Assembly (NCBI GenBank): GCA_018263405.1
Contig: JAANXG010000100.1
Location: forward strand, 1-5,215
Source: Gammaproteobacteria bacterium
GTDB taxonomy: Bacteria; Pseudomonadota; Gammaproteobacteria; Arenicellales; JAANXG01
DNA: 5,215 nucleotides
Reading direction: 5' to 3'
The stretch's first letter is position 1. The number at the start of each line of letters is the position of its first letter. This document shows positions 1 through 5,215 of this stretch, piece after piece. The position numbers were made by a program, and so were the translations under genes. The notes below the pieces were generated by a model. It did not search any database, was not told the origin of the DNA, and was given only the letters and a program-made list of their open reading frames with translations.

Positions 1-15
1 ACGCTCTTCCGATCT
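1..15 (+). other. Residual Illumina sequencing adapter (artefact)
   Basis: The first 15 bases, ACGCTCTTCCGATCT, are identical to the 3' end of the common Illumina TruSeq/Y-adapter. They lie exactly at the window edge, where an untrimmed adapter would be expected in a short-read assembly. This is not biological sequence. It does not damage the neighbouring fdhD, whose stop codon lies 40 bases further in. Genuine sequence probably begins at about base 16; the 39 bases from 16 to 54 show nothing recognisable. Confidence 0.93.
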
Positions 16-54
16 CGAATATTGGTTCACGCAGGACCGCGAAACGCCACGCAT

Positions 55-927
55 TCACGCCCCGGGGCGCGGCCGACGGTTGTAAGTGGTTTCCTTCGGT
101 GGCGGCATGGCATCGAGTTCGACCCGGTCCGAGCCGTTGTAAATCAGGAAATGCCGGCCCTTGGCCCGGGCAATCATGATCACGCCGACTTCTTCCGCCA
201 ACTCCAATCCCATGTGCGTGATGCCGGAACGCGACAACAGTACCGGGATTCCCATGAGTGCGGTTTTCATGACAATTTCGGATGTCAGGCGTCCGGTGGT
301 GTAAAACACCTTGTCGCCACCCTCGATGCCGTCCAGCCACATCCGCCCGGCGATGGCGTCGGCGGCGTTGTGGCGGCCCACGTCTTCTACGAACATCAGC
401 ACCTCTTCGCCGGCGCACAACGCGCAGCCGTGCACGGCCCCCGCCTTCTTATACAGATCGTTGTAACCGCCCAACGTCTTCAGCAGTCCGTAAATCATCG
501 ACTGCTTGAGGACGACCTCCGGCAGTTGCACTTCGTACAGCGCCCCCAGCGTGCAGCTGAAAATGGTGCCCTGCCCGCAGCCCGTGGTGACGGTGCGATT
601 GGCCATCTTTTCTTCCCGATCGACGATGCCTTCGCGGCGATAGGTGGCGATGTTCGCTTGTTCGCGTTCCCAGTTCACGGTCACCGACTCGATATCCTCG
701 ATCTTCTCCACCAGGCGCTGGTTTCGCAGATAGCCCAGCACCAGCTCTTCGGGGTGGGTGCCCAGCGTCATCAGAGTGACCACCTCCTGATCGTCTACTT
801 TGAGAGTCAGCGGGGATTCCCCGGCAATGCTCATATCCCGTTGGTCGCCGAATTCGTCGATCGCGACCACCTCGTGGGTCGGTGACAGTCCGGCCTGTGT
901 CATTCCGGGTCTATACAGCTTCTTCAT
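55..927 (-). CDS. fdhD: FdhD-family sulfurtransferase for formate dehydrogenase maturation
   Basis: This 290-residue cytoplasmic protein is complete and close to the usual family length (E. coli FdhD is about 277). FdhD passes sulfur from the cysteine desulfurase IscS to the bis-MGD molybdenum cofactor, which formate dehydrogenase needs for activity. Family motifs seen: GESPLTL (36-42), TTGCG (114-118), AGAVHGCALC (162-171), EDVGRHNA (181-188), TGRLTSE (211-217) and SRSGIT (232-237). The oddity is the sulfur-transfer site. E. coli has CGVC (Cys121/Cys124), but the aligned stretch here is C117-G-Q-G120, so the second cysteine is missing. A separate C168-A-L-C171 occurs where E. coli-type proteins have a His-Ala-Ala-Ala stretch. 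The start at 927 is preceded by GGAG with only 2 nt spacing; Met9 is a less likely alternative. It lies downstream of mobA on the same strand, separated by a palindromic mobile element. The family assignment is firm; full FdhD activity is inferred. Confidence 0.95.
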   Translation of the reverse strand: MKKLYRPGMTQAGLSPTHEVVAIDEFGDQRDMSIAGESPLTLKVDDQEVVTLMTLGTHPEELVLGYLRNQRLVEKIEDIESVTVNWEREQANIATYRREGIVDREEKMANRTVTTGCGQGTIFSCTLGALYEVQLPEVVLKQSMIYGLLKTLGGYNDLYKKAGAVHGCALCAGEEVLMFVEDVGRHNAADAIAGRMWLDGIEGGDKVFYTTGRLTSEIVMKTALMGIPVLLSRSGITHMGLELAEEVGVIMIARAKGRHFLIYNGSDRVELDAMPPPKETTYNRRPRPGA

Positions 928-1001
928 AACTCCGTTACTCTCAGCTTGACCGATTCAAAGAATACTCTCTCGGATCAGCACCAGCCATACGTGAAGTCCT
1001 G

Positions 1002-1168
1002 CTAGGAGCCTGTCGGACTTAGGGGATCGTAGCGAGGTAGGTGGGAAATCGAGACCAATTTTTCGATTTATTGAGGCGAATAGCCAGCTATTTAACGAAA
1101 TAAATCGGGAAAGTGGGCCGATCTCCCGCCGCCGCAGTAGATTCATCCTAAGTCCGACAGGCTCCTAG
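1002..1168. mobile_element. Palindromic MITE-like element, 167 bp
   Basis: The two ends are perfect 22-bp inverted repeats: 1002-1023 begins CTAGGAGCCTGTCGGACTTA and 1147-1168 is its exact reverse complement. The symmetry continues inwards at constant spacing to the centre: 1064-1072 (CGATTTATT) pairs with 1099-1107, and 1079-1084 (AATAGC) pairs with 1087-1092, all around a midpoint near 1085. The whole element could therefore fold into one long imperfect hairpin. It has no coding capacity; short open frames across it look accidental. The outermost CTAG at each end is itself palindromic and could be a 4-bp target duplication, leaving a core of 1006-1164. The GAGCCTGTCGGACTTAGG end resembles termini I associate with IS1182-type insertion sequences, but that is recalled, not searched. 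It sits between mobA and fdhD and may affect read-through between them. Confidence 0.85.
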
Positions 1169-1251
1169 TACTGCGGTTTTGCTCCATCGGATCGTCCAAA
1201 TCTAACCCAAATTCGGGCGCGAATTCTGTGAAGTTATTTTTGCGCGAGCCC

Positions 1252-1860
1252 TTACACGTAATCGAGGTAAATGCCGCGCTCGATTTCCTGGCGTTCCTCG
1301 TCGGTATTGACGTTAATAAAGTATTCCGGCCGGTCGGAGAAGTCTGCATAAACCCAATTATGCTTGTCGAACCAACGGTCTATCTTGCGTTCCCCGGATG
1401 CCAGGAAGTTATCGATGCTGGCCGAGAGGCCTCTACCCATGAGATTTACCACGGGATGGGCGCGCTCGCCGTCGTGGGCTACGGCGATATCCGCGCCGGA
1501 GTCCCGCAGCGACTCGTGCAAGCGTTGCACGATATCAGCCCCGATAAGCGGTGAATCGCAGGGTACAGTGACGCACAAGGGCGTCTCGGCCGCGTGTAAC
1601 CCGCTGGACATGCCGGCGAGCGGGCCGGCATAGCTGTCGTCGTTATCGCGCACCACTCGGTATCCCATGTCCTGGTAGGTTTTCATGTTGCGATTGGCAT
1701 TAATGAAGATTCCACCAACCTGCCCCTTGAGTTTATCCAGTATGTGTTCAATCATCGTTCGACCACACAACGGGACCAGTCCCTTGTCGATGCCACCCAT
1801 TCTCTGAGCCCGGCCGCCGGCCAGCACGATGCCCGTGATTGACGCTTTGTCGAATGCCAT
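1252..1860 (-). CDS. mobA: Molybdenum cofactor guanylyltransferase MobA
   Basis: This 202-residue cytoplasmic enzyme transfers GMP from GTP to Mo-molybdopterin, giving the guanine dinucleotide cofactor used by DMSO-reductase-family enzymes such as formate dehydrogenase and nitrate reductase. The N-terminal nucleotide-binding signature LAGGRAQRMGGIDKGL (13-28) is clear. It is followed by GPLAGM (79-84), the metal/nucleotide site PCDSP (100-104), HPVVNL (135-140) and the family's C-terminal FINVNTDEE (181-189). Length fits the family (E. coli about 194). The ATG at 1860 is placed 12 residues before the nucleotide-binding loop, as in relatives. No Shine-Dalgarno sequence is visible before it, and a TATAAT on the minus strand at 1871-1876 would give a very short leader. 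It is divergent from moaD, and fdhD follows downstream on the same strand after the mobile element. All expected motifs are intact. Confidence 0.97.
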   Translation of the reverse strand: MAFDKASITGIVLAGGRAQRMGGIDKGLVPLCGRTMIEHILDKLKGQVGGIFINANRNMKTYQDMGYRVVRDNDDSYAGPLAGMSSGLHAAETPLCVTVPCDSPLIGADIVQRLHESLRDSGADIAVAHDGERAHPVVNLMGRGLSASIDNFLASGERKIDRWFDKHNWVYADFSDRPEYFINVNTDEERQEIERGIYLDYV

Positions 1861-2019
1861 GAAGGGTCTGATTATAACTACCCCAAACGCTCCATAATCT
1901 TAAGGGCACCTCTATAAATTCTCTCCCAATTCATGCTTGCTCTCTGAATATTCCAACCGGACAGCAGCGCGTTGACACACTGGTGGTCACAGTTCGCGGT
2001 ATCGTTTAAACTGATACTC
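1861..2019. promoter_or_regulatory. Divergent intergenic region between mobA and moaD
   Basis: These 159 bp must hold the start signals of both divergent genes. On the minus strand a consensus TATAAT lies at 1871-1876, but no good -35 lies 16-18 bp away (GATTAT at 1894-1899), and transcription from it would begin within a few bases of the mobA ATG. On the plus strand a perfect TTGACA lies at 1972-1977; the nearest -10-like sequences are TATCGT at 2000-2005 (22-bp spacer, too long) and GATACT at 2013-2018, directly before the moaD ATG. I see no gene, RNA fold or clear FNR-type palindrome here. The promoter elements are tentative. Confidence 0.35.
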
Positions 2020-2253
2020 ATGAAAGTTAAAGTAAGATTGTTCGCCGGTTTGCGCGAAGAAGTTGGCGTCACGGAAGCCGAAGTCGAAATAGAGTCCGGC
2101 GCCACGGCGCACGGCCTGTGGCGAAAAGTTGTCGAGGACGCGGATATGCCGGCGGAGGTCATGACCGCGGTTAACCTCGTCTATGCCGGACCGGATACGT
2201 CGTTGAACGACGGGGACGAGGTCGCCTTTTTCCCGCCTGTCACGGGCGGCTGA
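2020..2253 (+). CDS. moaD: MoaD, molybdopterin synthase sulfur carrier subunit
   Basis: This 77-residue ubiquitin-like protein is the small subunit of molybdopterin synthase. Its C-terminal glycine is thiocarboxylated (by MoeB and a sulfur donor), and together with MoaE it puts the dithiolene sulfurs into cyclic pyranopterin monophosphate. The last 14 residues, DGDEVAFFPPVTGG, are the same as I recall for E. coli MoaD and end in the required Gly-Gly. The N-terminal KVKVRLFAGLREEVG matches the first beta strand and helix of the family. The ATG at 2020 gives the standard length; the frame stays open to an ATG at 1972, but those 16 residues fit no family member and overlap the likely promoter. 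No Shine-Dalgarno sequence is seen. moaE, usually adjacent, is absent: the next gene is convergent, only 27 bp away. Confidence 0.96.
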   Translation: MKVKVRLFAGLREEVGVTEAEVEIESGATAHGLWRKVVEDADMPAEVMTAVNLVYAGPDTSLNDGDEVAFFPPVTGG

Positions 2254-2280
2254 CGGGGAAGCGATAGCATTTTCGGCGAT

Positions 2281-2835
2281 TCATTTGTATCCGACCCAGG
2301 AATACGTCACGTCATCCGTCGCGCCATCGTTGGTTTCCACGCAATGCAGATCGGAAAACCACTCGGTCAATTCTCCGTCCCTGAGCATATAATTTTCCGG
2401 AAAATGCGGATGCTTAACCAGATGATGGTCGTTAAAAGTCTTATAGAACAATAAACCATTTACTTTTAAGCAATCATAAATGTTCCCGATAAGGGCTCGG
2501 TTCAAATAGCGGAATACCAGTACTGCATCGAACGTGGATCGGGGCAGCATAAAACGATCGAGGTCCGCTGCCAGCAGCAACGGCGTTAATCCGTTTTCGC
2601 GGGCTTTATATCGGCATAGGCGCAGACCCGCCTCGCTGCCGTCGACAATGATGCTTCGATAACCGAGTTGACTCAGGTAGAGCCCGTTGTCACCGGTACC
2701 ACCGGCGATATCGATGCACAAGCCCCGGGAGCCCAGGAGGCCGCGGTGTTGCAGGAGCAGAGTGTCGGGGTCAATCGATGCCGTTGGCTCACGGTTTTCG
2801 TATTTCACGTTCCAGAGATAGATGTCGGAACGCAT
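2281..2835 (-). CDS. Small class I SAM-dependent methyltransferase, TehB-like
   Basis: This 184-residue, probably cytoplasmic protein has a single Rossmann-type methyltransferase domain. The SAM-binding motif I is CIDIAGGTGDNGLYLSQLG (40-58). Asp65 at the end of the second strand is the likely ribose-binding acidic residue, Asp91 (AADL) the likely adenine-side contact, and FDAVLVFRYLNR (102-113) the fourth strand. LKVNGLLFYKTF (123-134) corresponds to the strand usually seen as LKPGGLL. The N-terminal W8-x-x-K-Y fits the TehB-like/Methyltransf_11-type group. The substrate is unknown; similarity to TehB does not prove tellurite methylation. The start lies 3 bp after the moaC stop with no good Shine-Dalgarno sequence, so it is probably translated by coupling to moaC. 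The stretch about 2385-2490 looks more AT-rich than moaC or cysG, a mild hint of a different origin. Confidence 0.85.
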   Translation of the reverse strand: MRSDIYLWNVKYENREPTASIDPDTLLLQHRGLLGSRGLCIDIAGGTGDNGLYLSQLGYRSIIVDGSEAGLRLCRYKARENGLTPLLLAADLDRFMLPRSTFDAVLVFRYLNRALIGNIYDCLKVNGLLFYKTFNDHHLVKHPHFPENYMLRDGELTEWFSDLHCVETNDGATDDVTYSWVGYK

Positions 2836-2838
2836 GGA

Positions 2839-3327
2839 TCAGTCGTGCGAATCACGTTCCCAGCCGCCGGACTGGCCGCCGGATTTTCTTACCAGCTGTA
2901 TATCCGTGATGGTCATCTCTCGGTCGACAGCTTTGCACATGTCATACACCGTGAGCAGTGCGGTCTGCACGGCAGTCAGAGCTTCCATCTCAACGCCGGT
3001 TTGTGCATGGGTTTCAACGCCCGCCTCACATGACACGCAGTGGTTCGCCTCATCCGGCAACAACTGCATATCGATTCTGGTAATGGCGATGGGGTGGCAC
3101 AAGGGGATCAGCTCCGACGTCCGTTTGGCGGCCATTATCCCCGCGACCCGTGCGATGCCCAGGACGTCGCCCTTTTTGTGTCCGCCCTCCTTGATCAGAT
3201 TCAGGGTGTCCGCCCGCATGGCGATGCGGCCACGCGCGACGGCTACGCGCCGGGTCGTGTCCTTACCACCGACGTCCACCATGCGAGCGTCGCCGGTTTT
3301 ATTGAAATGCGTCAGTTTGTCGGGCAT
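2839..3327 (-). CDS. moaC: Cyclic pyranopterin monophosphate synthase MoaC
   Basis: This 162-residue protein matches the family length (about 160) throughout. MoaC converts the 3',8-cyclo-GTP product of MoaA into cyclic pyranopterin monophosphate, the first stable intermediate of molybdenum cofactor synthesis; it acts as a hexamer in the cytoplasm. Seen motifs: [18 protein letters not shown] (16-33), GGHKKGDVL (48-56), LIPLCHPI (73-80), GVEMEALTA (111-119), TVYDMCKA (126-133) and RKSGG (147-151). The residues corresponding to the E. coli catalytic set are present: Lys52, His78, Glu113/Glu115, Asp129, Lys132 and Lys148. The ATG at 3327 fits the family start; the region before it has no strong ribosome binding site. 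It lies 151 bp downstream of cysG on the same strand and is followed 3 bp later by a methyltransferase gene. moaA, its usual partner, is not in the window. Confidence 0.98.
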   Translation of the reverse strand: MPDKLTHFNKTGDARMVDVGGKDTTRRVAVARGRIAMRADTLNLIKEGGHKKGDVLGIARVAGIMAAKRTSELIPLCHPIAITRIDMQLLPDEANHCVSCEAGVETHAQTGVEMEALTAVQTALLTVYDMCKAVDREMTITDIQLVRKSGGQSGGWERDSHD

Positions 3328-3478
3328 GTCGGTCAGTGCTTAAGCTGTTTCGATGTCGGGATATTTGGGCTACGGGCCGGATTGTAACGTTTCACTCCGC
3401 CGGCACCGTCATAGCCGTAACAAATGTACATCGCTGCCACCGGTGTTGCCGGCCTGCGGCGTTTGGCACGGACGAGCC
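3328..3478 (-). promoter_or_regulatory. cysG-moaC intergenic region with possible moaC promoter
   Basis: This 151-bp gap on the minus strand contains TACAAT at 3381-3386, one base from the -10 consensus, which would give a leader of roughly 45-50 nt before the moaC ATG. No convincing -35 lies 16-18 bp upstream; the nearest TGAC-containing hexamer is about 20 bp away. A GC-rich patch at about 3434-3470 has short inverted repeats (CCGG/CCGG, and TGCCA/TGGCA further out) but no following T run, so it is not a standard terminator. moaC may therefore be transcribed from cysG, from its own promoter, or both. Confidence 0.3.
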
Positions 3479-4894
3479 TCACGGGGGTGATACATCCGCT
3501 TGCCTTGGTTCAAACCATTCGAGCCGATCCTTGAGTTTCACCACATGGCCGATAATCACCAGGGTCGGTGCTTGGACCTGCGCCTTGTCGACGAGCGTCG
3601 CCAAATCGGCGAGGGTAGCGGCGATCACCCGCTGCTCGGGGGTGGTGCCGCGCTCGACCAGGGCGGCGGGTGTTTGACCCGGCACACCTCGGGCCGTGAG
3701 TTCGCGGCATAAAATGTCCAGGCCGGTCAGGCCCATGTACACCACGATGGTTTGCCGGGGCTGTACCAGCGCCTCCCAGTTGAGGTCCAGTGTGTTGTTG
3801 CGGGTATGCCCGGTGACGAAAATGCAGGACTGAGCGTAATCCCGGTGGGTTAAAGGAATGCCGGCATAGGCGGCACATCCGCTGGCCGCCGTGATGCCCG
3901 GGACCACCTGGAAAGGGACGTCATGCATTGCCAGTCCGTCGATCTCCTCGCCGCCGCGCCCGAATATGAACGGGTCTCCGCCTTTCAGCCGCACAACGCG
4001 CCGGCCTTGTCTTGCATACTCGACCAGGGTTTGATTGATCTTATCCTGCGGTACGCTGTGGTCGGACCGGGCTTTCCCGACGTAAATCAGCTCCGTGCCA
4101 CGCGGTACGAGATCGAGAATAGACCGGCTGACTAATCGGTCATACAGAACTATGTCGGCCTGCTGAATGAGGCGTAGTGCACGAAAGGTGAGCAGGTCCG
4201 GGTCGCCGGGTCCGGCACCCACCAGATAGACCTCGCCAACCGGTGTTTCATCCAAACCCAATTGCAGGTGTTGGTCGAGAATTTCGGCGGCTTTTCGGGG
4301 TTGATTGTGGAACAAGAACTCGGAGAGCCGGCCATGCAGCGCCCGTTCCCAGAAGCGCATTCGTTGGCTCACGGTTGGATATTTGCGTTTCACGGTTTCC
4401 CGGTAGCAGGCTATCAACCTGGCCAGTTCACCGAATCGATCCGGGATTATCGTTTCCAGATGCCCGCGCAGCCATCGCGCCAGTGCCGGAGAGCTGCCAC
4501 CGGTGGATACGGCGATCGTCACCGGCTCCCGGTCTATCACGGAGGGAAAAATGAAAGTTCCCAGCTCGGGTTGATTCGCTACGTTCACTGGGATCCCTTT
4601 ACCCTTGGCGAGGCCGGCGATACGTTCGTTGATGGTGAGCGAGTCGGTGGCGGCGACCACCAGGGCGTAATCGGAAACGTCGCTGTCCTCGAACTCCCTG
4701 GAGATGTGGGTCACCGCGAGAGCATCGACACTACGGGCCAACACGGTGTCTAGTTGCGGTGCGACAAGTGTGATGTTCGCACCCGCGCGAGCCAGGGTGC
4801 GCAGTTTCCGCGCGGCAACCCGGCCACCACCTACCACGAGACAGCGTCGATTATGTATGTGGATGAAAATGGGCAACAATGACGGGTGATTCAT
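3479..4894 (-). CDS. cysG: Siroheme synthase CysG (methyltransferase/dehydrogenase/ferrochelatase)
   Basis: This 471-residue fused enzyme makes siroheme from uroporphyrinogen III (E. coli CysG has 457). The N-terminal half is the NAD-dependent precorrin-2 dehydrogenase/ferrochelatase: Rossmann loop LVVGGGRVAARK (19-30), FPSVIDREP (116-124) and AVSTGGSSPALAR (128-140). The C-terminal half is the SAM uroporphyrinogen-III methyltransferase: VGAGPGDPDLLT (225-236), YDRLVS (251-256) with Asp252, YVGKA (271-275) with Lys274, RLKGGDPFIFGRGGEE (302-317), GIPLTHRDYAQS (345-356) and Met387. These match E. coli Asp248, Lys270 and Met382. The catalytic Asp104 of the dehydrogenase/chelatase site is replaced: E. 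coli NVVDAP aligns with NVANQP, giving Asn107, and Ser128 aligns with Thr131. The frame is open up to 5116, but the ATG at 4894 gives the family N-terminus; the upstream 74 residues resemble no CysG and cover the promoter. No clear Shine-Dalgarno sequence. Confidence 0.97.
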   Translation of the reverse strand: MNHPSLLPIFIHIHNRRCLVVGGGRVAARKLRTLARAGANITLVAPQLDTVLARSVDALAVTHISREFEDSDVSDYALVVAATDSLTINERIAGLAKGKGIPVNVANQPELGTFIFPSVIDREPVTIAVSTGGSSPALARWLRGHLETIIPDRFGELARLIACYRETVKRKYPTVSQRMRFWERALHGRLSEFLFHNQPRKAAEILDQHLQLGLDETPVGEVYLVGAGPGDPDLLTFRALRLIQQADIVLYDRLVSRSILDLVPRGTELIYVGKARSDHSVPQDKINQTLVEYARQGRRVVRLKGGDPFIFGRGGEEIDGLAMHDVPFQVVPGITAASGCAAYAGIPLTHRDYAQSCIFVTGHTRNNTLDLNWEALVQPRQTIVVYMGLTGLDILCRELTARGVPGQTPAALVERGTTPEQRVIAATLADLATLVDKAQVQAPTLVIIGHVVKLKDRLEWFEPRQADVSPP

Positions 4895-4956
4895 GACGAA
4901 GGGCGCCGGAATTCTTTTACAATCCCGGCGATAAATTAATAAATTGTCCGAAACCA

Positions 4957-4985
4957 GGGCCCGGAGGCCCGAGAATCGATTCTCG
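4957..4985 (-). promoter_or_regulatory. Two adjacent inverted repeats in the cysG leader
   Basis: Positions 4970-4985 read CGAGAATCGATTCTCG, a perfect 16-bp palindrome. It abuts GGGCC-CGGA-GGCCC (4957-4970), a 5-bp stem with a 4-base loop, sharing base 4970. Both lie between the probable -10 box and the cysG start codon, roughly 10-40 nt into the expected transcript. The perfect palindrome is the shape of an operator for a dimeric regulator; the pair could instead act as RNA hairpins. No T run follows in the cysG direction, so a plain terminator is unlikely. No regulator can be named. Confidence 0.5.
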
Positions 4986-5002
4986 TATGTCTCATAGGCT
5001 CG

Positions 5003-5034
5003 ATTATAGAGCGTATCGCTACCGGGCTTGACAA
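5003..5034 (-). promoter_or_regulatory. cysG: Probable cysG promoter
   Basis: On the minus strand a perfect TATAAT lies at 5003-5008 and TTGTCA (5 of 6 to the -35 consensus) at 5029-5034. The spacer is 20 bp, longer than the usual 16-18, so the promoter may be weak or need an activator, or the true -35 may be poorly conserved. Transcription would begin near 4996, giving a leader of about 100 nt before the ATG at 4894. Confidence 0.45.
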
Positions 5035-5131
5035 GCGACAGCCCGATTTTCGCAGGGCTCTTCTTACAATCCGGATTGGGCTTGGCTATGCTTAGTACCC
5101 TTGGGCATAAATACACACACGTTCAGAGCGT

Positions 5132-5215
5132 CTCCAAAGTGCCAATGCAAGGCGCGCTTCGCAGGGAATGGCGAGCCCTTTTCAAGAAGCGCAACGCCGC
5201 AGTGGCGCTTTGGAG
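5132..5215. repeat. Imperfect inverted repeat of about 84 bp at the window edge
   Basis: The left arm 5132-5148 (CTCCAAAGTGCCAATGC) and the right arm 5199-5215 are reverse complements at 15 of 17 positions. Complementarity continues more loosely inwards: GCGCTTC at 5154-5160 pairs with GAAGCGC at 5186-5192, with the arms offset by one base. No open frame of note lies here. The form is that of a dispersed palindromic intergenic repeat or small MITE, and the window ends precisely at the last base of the right arm, so the element may extend beyond. No relation to the 1002-1168 element is visible in sequence. Confidence 0.65.

Noticed and set aside
22..885. A 287-residue plus-strand open frame opposite fdhD
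   Set aside because: It is the antisense shadow of a clear fdhD gene; its His/Gln/Ala-rich composition is typical of a reversed high-GC frame and it shows no domain.
955..1146. A 63-residue minus-strand open frame, and its neighbour at 1143-1349
   Set aside because: The first lies almost wholly inside the palindromic mobile element and the second runs out of it into the 3' end of mobA; neither has recognisable motifs or a ribosome binding site.
1210..1225. A hairpin AATTCG-GGCG-CGAATT downstream of mobA as a terminator
   Set aside because: The stem is only 6 bp, AT-rich, and is not followed by a T run in the mobA direction.
1972..2019. An N-terminal extension of MoaD by 16 residues
   Set aside because: MoaD proteins begin at the first beta strand (KVKVRLFA); the extra stretch runs over the TTGACA and probable promoter, and the ATG at 2020 gives the standard 77-residue size.
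2254..2280. A bidirectional terminator between the convergent moaD and methyltransferase genes
   Set aside because: The 27 bp hold no stem of useful length and no T run on either strand.
5028..5050. A plus-strand TTGACA at 5028-5033 as a promoter reading out of the window
   Set aside because: The hexamer is perfect, but no -10-like sequence lies 16-18 bp downstream and no plus-strand gene follows before the edge.
4895..5116. An N-terminal extension of CysG by 74 residues from an ATG at 5116
   Set aside because: The extra residues resemble no CysG, would include the TATAAT box and the 16-bp palindrome, and the protein from 4894 already has a normal family N-terminus and length.

Overview
The window carries six genes that all serve, or sit with, two tetrapyrrole or pterin cofactor pathways: molybdenum cofactor (fdhD, mobA, moaD, moaC) and siroheme (cysG), plus one small SAM-dependent methyltransferase. 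The fused three-activity CysG of about 470 residues, whose C-terminal half reads much like the Pseudomonas/enteric type, and the moderately high GC content point to a proteobacterium, most likely a gammaproteobacterium (a betaproteobacterium is possible). No species can be named from the sequence. The first 15 bases match the 3' end of the standard Illumina TruSeq adapter, so this is an assembled short-read contig, possibly from a metagenome.

Layout from left to right: residual adapter (1-15); fdhD on the minus strand (55-927); a 167-bp, almost perfectly palindromic MITE-like element (1002-1168); mobA on the minus strand (1252-1860); a 159-bp divergent intergenic region; moaD on the plus strand (2020-2253), convergent with the next gene; then a minus-strand run of cysG (3479-4894), moaC (2839-3327) and a TehB-like methyltransferase (2281-2835), the last two only 3 bp apart. 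Upstream of cysG is a probable promoter and a leader of about 100 nt with a perfect 16-bp palindrome. The right edge is a second imperfect inverted repeat of about 84 bp (5132-5215), which may be why the contig stops there.

How the genes fit together: MoaC makes cyclic pyranopterin monophosphate. MoaD carries the sulfur that MoaE (not in the window) puts into molybdopterin. MobA adds GMP to give the guanine dinucleotide form of the cofactor. FdhD sulfurates the bis-MGD cofactor for formate dehydrogenase-type enzymes. CysG makes siroheme, the prosthetic group of assimilatory or respiratory nitrite and sulfite reductases. Together they suggest a cell with Mo-bis-MGD oxidoreductases (formate dehydrogenase and/or nitrate reductase) and a siroheme enzyme.

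No wholly new system is visible. The points most worth a second look are an Asn at the position of the catalytic Asp104 of CysG, an FdhD whose usual CxxC reads CGQG, the palindromic mobile element between mobA and fdhD, and the methyltransferase coupled to moaC.
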